DNA from: JANOQP01 sp044227705
Lineage (GTDB): Bacteria; Bacteroidota; Bacteroidia; Chitinophagales; Saprospiraceae
DNA length: 9,258 nt
Direction of reading: 5' to 3'
Assembly (NCBI GenBank): GCA_044227705.1
Contig: JBGAWE010000183.1
Span: forward strand, 1-9,258
The notes below the pieces were generated by a model that did not search any database, had not been told where the DNA came from, and worked only from the letters and a program-made list of their open reading frames with translations. This document shows positions 7,534 to 9,258 of this stretch, one piece after another. Within the stretch, counting starts at the first letter, position 1; each line of letters begins with the position of its first letter. The translations under genes were made by a program, and so were the position numbers.

Positions 7534-7614
7534 TTTTTGACGGGACAAAGGTCGAGCGGCGTTTGTTGGCAAAAAATAAAGCCCGAACGGCCGGGCGTAA
7601 GGATTTTGTAAAGA
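7534..7614 (-). promoter_or_regulatory. Candidate KdpE operator and promoter of the kinase-kdpE transcript (copy B of the cassette)
   Basis: On the minus strand the order is TCTTTACAAAATCCTTA (7614-7598), 47 bases including GCTTTATTTTTTGCC, then CTTTGTCCCGTCAAAAA (7550-7534), nine bases before the kinase ATG at 7524. The two 17-base blocks match copy A exactly and the total spacing differs by a single base. TTG-N16-GACCTTTG is the promoter-like part, at the same spacing as in copy A, so the start of transcription would lie about 15-20 bases before the ATG. An inverted repeat GCCCG-N6-CGGGC (7581-7596) is present here but not in copy A. Autoregulation of the two-component genes by KdpE is inferred. 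Confidence 0.65.
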
Positions 7615-7633
7615 GGGGGCCGAGGTATTTTTG
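7605..7633 (+). promoter_or_regulatory. Candidate Bacteroidota primary-sigma promoter for the lipoprotein pair
   Basis: TTTG at 7605-7608 followed by 17 bases and TATTTTTG at 7626-7633 fits the TTG-N17-23-TAnnTTTG pattern described for Flavobacterium/Bacteroides promoters. It points rightward and would give a leader of about 50 bases before ATG 7691. Its upstream element lies within the conserved 17-base block of the divergent kinase cassette, so a regulator bound there could also affect this promoter. Confidence 0.5.
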
Positions 7634-7690
7634 GGCCGGATACCGGGCCGCCGAGTACGGTCGTTTTAGGTTCCGGCCAAATTTTCGGGC

Positions 7691-8560
7691 ATGAAAAAAA
7701 CCTCCGCTCTCCTTTCGCTCGCCGTCGCGCTCCTCCTTTTCGCCTGCAAAAAGGAGCAGGTAGTCGGCGGCAACGAACCCCCACCCGACCCGACGGTTGA
7801 GAACATCACCGTCGAAAACTACGTCAACAACTGCTACCTCCAGCTTTTCGGCCGCTTGCCAACGTCGGCTGAATTCGACGGCGGCTTCGCTTTTTTGAAA
7901 AAGAACAACGTCGCGGCCGCCGACCGCCAGCAATTTCTCAAAAACCTCATGGCCAGCGGCGAGTACCGCGCCCGGCACTTTTTGCTCGAAAACCTCCTCC
8001 TCTGCGGCGGCCACGCGGACGACCAGTTTTACATCGACTATTTCAAAAAGGACTTCGCCGACAAGCTCGCCAACCCCGACCTCGCCCTGCAGCACAACGA
8101 ACTGCAGCGCGGCCTCGACAGGATCAACCTCCTGGACGAGGCGAAGGAGCTTTGGCTCGACGGCAAAATCGACGTGATAGAATTGCAGAGCCGCCTGTCG
8201 GACAACCAGATTTTCACCTATGAGAACGGCGTGAGCAACATCTGGATGGAGGCGGCGGCGCAAAAATTCCTCCTCCGTGCGGCGACGCAGGCCGAGCTTG
8301 ACGAGTTCAACCTCGCCTCGGCGACCTACGAGACCATCTTCTGGGGGAAGACCGTGAGCAGCTTCGACGAGTTCAAGGCGGTGTTTTTCGGCTCCGCCGA
8401 GTATTTCGAGGGGCAGGTCAGGTGGCTCTACAAAAGCTACCTCTACCGCGAACCGACGGCGGCGGAGCTTCAAAAACTTGTACCCGACTGGCAGGCGAAG
8501 CACGACTACCAGGCTTTGCAACGGGCCATCCTCGCCAGCGACGACTTTCTCGGCAATTGA
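7691..8560 (+). CDS. Predicted lipoprotein with repeated YxxLxGRxP...SxEY modules, function unknown
   Basis: This is a 289-residue protein with a lipoprotein signal peptide: MKKTSALLSLAVALLLFAC, with the lipid-bearing Cys at 19 followed by KKEQ. A Pro/Gly/Asp-rich linker (24-36) follows. I see three related segments: residues 44-92 (CYLQLFGRLPTSAEF ... LMASGEYR), 193-239 (FLLRAATQAELDEF ... FFGSAEYF) and 246-287 (LYKSYLYREPTAAEL ... ILASDDFL). This pattern of YxxLxxREPxxxEL then xxSxEY/F resembles DUF4214-like and DUF1549-like helical repeats, but I cannot assign a family with certainty. It is divergent from the kinase gene and followed 21 bases later by a second lipoprotein with the same motif, so the two form an operon. 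No catalytic motif is seen. It is probably anchored in the outer membrane. Confidence 0.85.
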   Translation: MKKTSALLSLAVALLLFACKKEQVVGGNEPPPDPTVENITVENYVNNCYLQLFGRLPTSAEFDGGFAFLKKNNVAAADRQQFLKNLMASGEYRARHFLLENLLLCGGHADDQFYIDYFKKDFADKLANPDLALQHNELQRGLDRINLLDEAKELWLDGKIDVIELQSRLSDNQIFTYENGVSNIWMEAAAQKFLLRAATQAELDEFNLASATYETIFWGKTVSSFDEFKAVFFGSAEYFEGQVRWLYKSYLYREPTAAELQKLVPDWQAKHDYQALQRAILASDDFLGN

Positions 8561-8581
8561 CCTTTCAAAATTCTTGAACCT

Positions 8582-9067
8582 ATGAAAAGAATTGGCTTTC
8601 AGACACTTGCGCTCCTTTTGGCCCTTGCCGCCTGCAACAAGGACGTGACGAAAATCTACGAGGTCAACCGCCAGCAGGTCTCGCTCAACACCATCGACAA
8701 GGAGGCGCTTAAAGCGGATTTGGAGTTCATTGCCAACGTCCACAACGACCTTTTCGGCACGCCCATCGACGGCGGGATGCTCCAGCAGACGCTCGTCGAC
8801 CTCGCCTCATCGAACGATAAAAAACTCGTCACCGACCTCGTCGTGCGCCAGATGCTCAACCGCGCCGACCTGCCCGCGCCGACCGACGCCGCCATGCGCG
8901 CCGACCTCGACGGCTTTGTTTTGAAGACCTACAAGCGGTTCTTCCACCGCGAGCCGAACCCGTTCGAGGCGTTCAAGATCCGGCAGATGATCGAGGGGGA
9001 CTCGGCGATGTCGCCGGTGATGGTTTGGTACGCTTTTTTGACTTCGGAGGAGTACCGGTTTTTTTAG
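8582..9067 (+). CDS. Predicted small lipoprotein, partner of the upstream lipoprotein, function unknown
   Basis: The product is 161 residues. The signal peptide MKRIGFQTLALLLALAAC has a clear lipobox (LAAC) with Cys18, followed by NKDV. The mature part is helical and charged. The C-terminal segment 112-161 (FVLKTYKRFFHREPNPFEAF ... FLTSEEYRFF) repeats the YxxxFxREPxxxE...SEEY pattern of the upstream protein. A weaker version may lie at 49-92 (FIANVHNDLFGTPIDGGML...). The start follows the previous stop by 21 bases with no Shine-Dalgarno. The gene ends at TAG 9065-9067, just before the converging gene. A paralogous or cooperating pair is likely; the role is not deducible. Confidence 0.82.
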   Translation: MKRIGFQTLALLLALAACNKDVTKIYEVNRQQVSLNTIDKEALKADLEFIANVHNDLFGTPIDGGMLQQTLVDLASSNDKKLVTDLVVRQMLNRADLPAPTDAAMRADLDGFVLKTYKRFFHREPNPFEAFKIRQMIEGDSAMSPVMVWYAFLTSEEYRFF

Positions 9068-9095
9068 TGCCGAATGACGGCAGGCTCCAATCTCG

Positions 9096-9258
9096 TCACT
9101 CGACACTCGGAACCAACCTGACCAGCAAATTGGCGCAAACCTTCTCGCTCAACTGCGCCTCTCGCCCGTCCTCGAATCGCGCTCGAACCGAGCCGTCGAA
9201 CTCGATTTTCTCCACCAACCGCAGGGCCGTGCCGAGCTGCAGCCCGTTGTTTTCCAAA
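9096..9258 (-). CDS. C-terminal end of a probable DtxR/MntR-family metal-dependent repressor (5' part outside window)
   Basis: The frame is open from the right edge (first full codon at 9257) to TGA at 9096, giving 53 residues: LENNGLQLGTALRLVEKIEF, then DGSVRARFEDG, then an LSEKVCANLLV core, then RLVPSVE. The pattern GLxxGTxLxLVExxxFDGSV...LSExVAxNLLV is that of the small SH3/FeoA-like domain closing DtxR/MntR-type iron- or manganese-dependent repressors. Only this domain is visible, so another FeoA-domain protein is possible. It converges with the lipoprotein pair, leaving a gap of 28 bases, and has no evident link to the Kdp genes. Confidence 0.55.
   Translation of the reverse strand, partial: LENNGLQLGTALRLVEKIEFDGSVRARFEDGREAQLSEKVCANLLVRLVPSVE

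Noticed and set aside
7525..7572. Longer start of the histidine kinase at 7572, adding 16 residues
   Set aside because: The added codons lie inside the regulatory cassette shared with the kdpF upstream region, where conservation is of DNA and not of protein. ATG 7524 fits the KdpD membrane unit directly.
7154..8743. 529-codon open frame on the minus strand across both lipoprotein genes and into the kinase gene
   Set aside because: It is antisense to two genes with clear lipoprotein signals, crosses the regulatory gap, and is out of frame with the kinase; composition is that of a shadow frame.
9068..9082. Hairpin TGCCG-AATGA-CGGCA between the converging genes as an intrinsic terminator
   Set aside because: The stem is only five pairs and no T-run follows it in either direction (the T-run lies before it on the plus strand). 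Its position is right, but the sequence does not support a terminator.

Overview
The window carries a potassium-uptake (Kdp) locus from a GC-rich member of the Bacteroidota. The phylum assignment rests on four things. Starts lack Shine-Dalgarno sequences and have A-rich leaders. A TTG-N17-TAnnTTTG promoter of the Bacteroidota primary sigma type is present. An OmpL-like barrel gene follows kdpC. The high-affinity K+ sensor is a short kinase instead of a full-length KdpD. No lower rank can be named from the sequence.

Layout. From 7524 leftward on the minus strand lie a membrane histidine kinase corresponding to the C-terminal half of KdpD, the response regulator kdpE, the 26-residue kdpF, kdpA, kdpB, kdpC, and an outer-membrane barrel protein that runs off the left edge. 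On the plus strand from 7691 lie two tandem lipoproteins of unknown function. The 3' end of a minus-strand gene, probably the C-terminal FeoA/SH3-like domain of a DtxR/MntR-type metal-dependent repressor, converges on them at the right edge.

How the genes work together. The kinase and KdpE are expected to sense K+ limitation or turgor and switch on kdpFABC, which encodes the ATP-driven K+ pump. The barrel protein would pass ions across the outer membrane. The two putative transcription starts, before the kinase and before kdpF, share the same ~80-bp upstream cassette. It contains two perfectly conserved 17-bp blocks at matching positions, which I read as a duplicated operator plus promoter. 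The KdpE regulon therefore appears to be written twice in the window.

Main anomaly. kdpA is broken as read. A -/+ frame change at about 4824 coincides with the loss of about 25-40 residues, including the second selectivity-filter loop (GTNGGG in the family). The rest of the operon looks intact, so this is either a recent deletion or a sequencing/assembly error. I found no RNA genes, CRISPR array, insertion sequence or transposase. Every stretch longer than 300 bases contains a gene.
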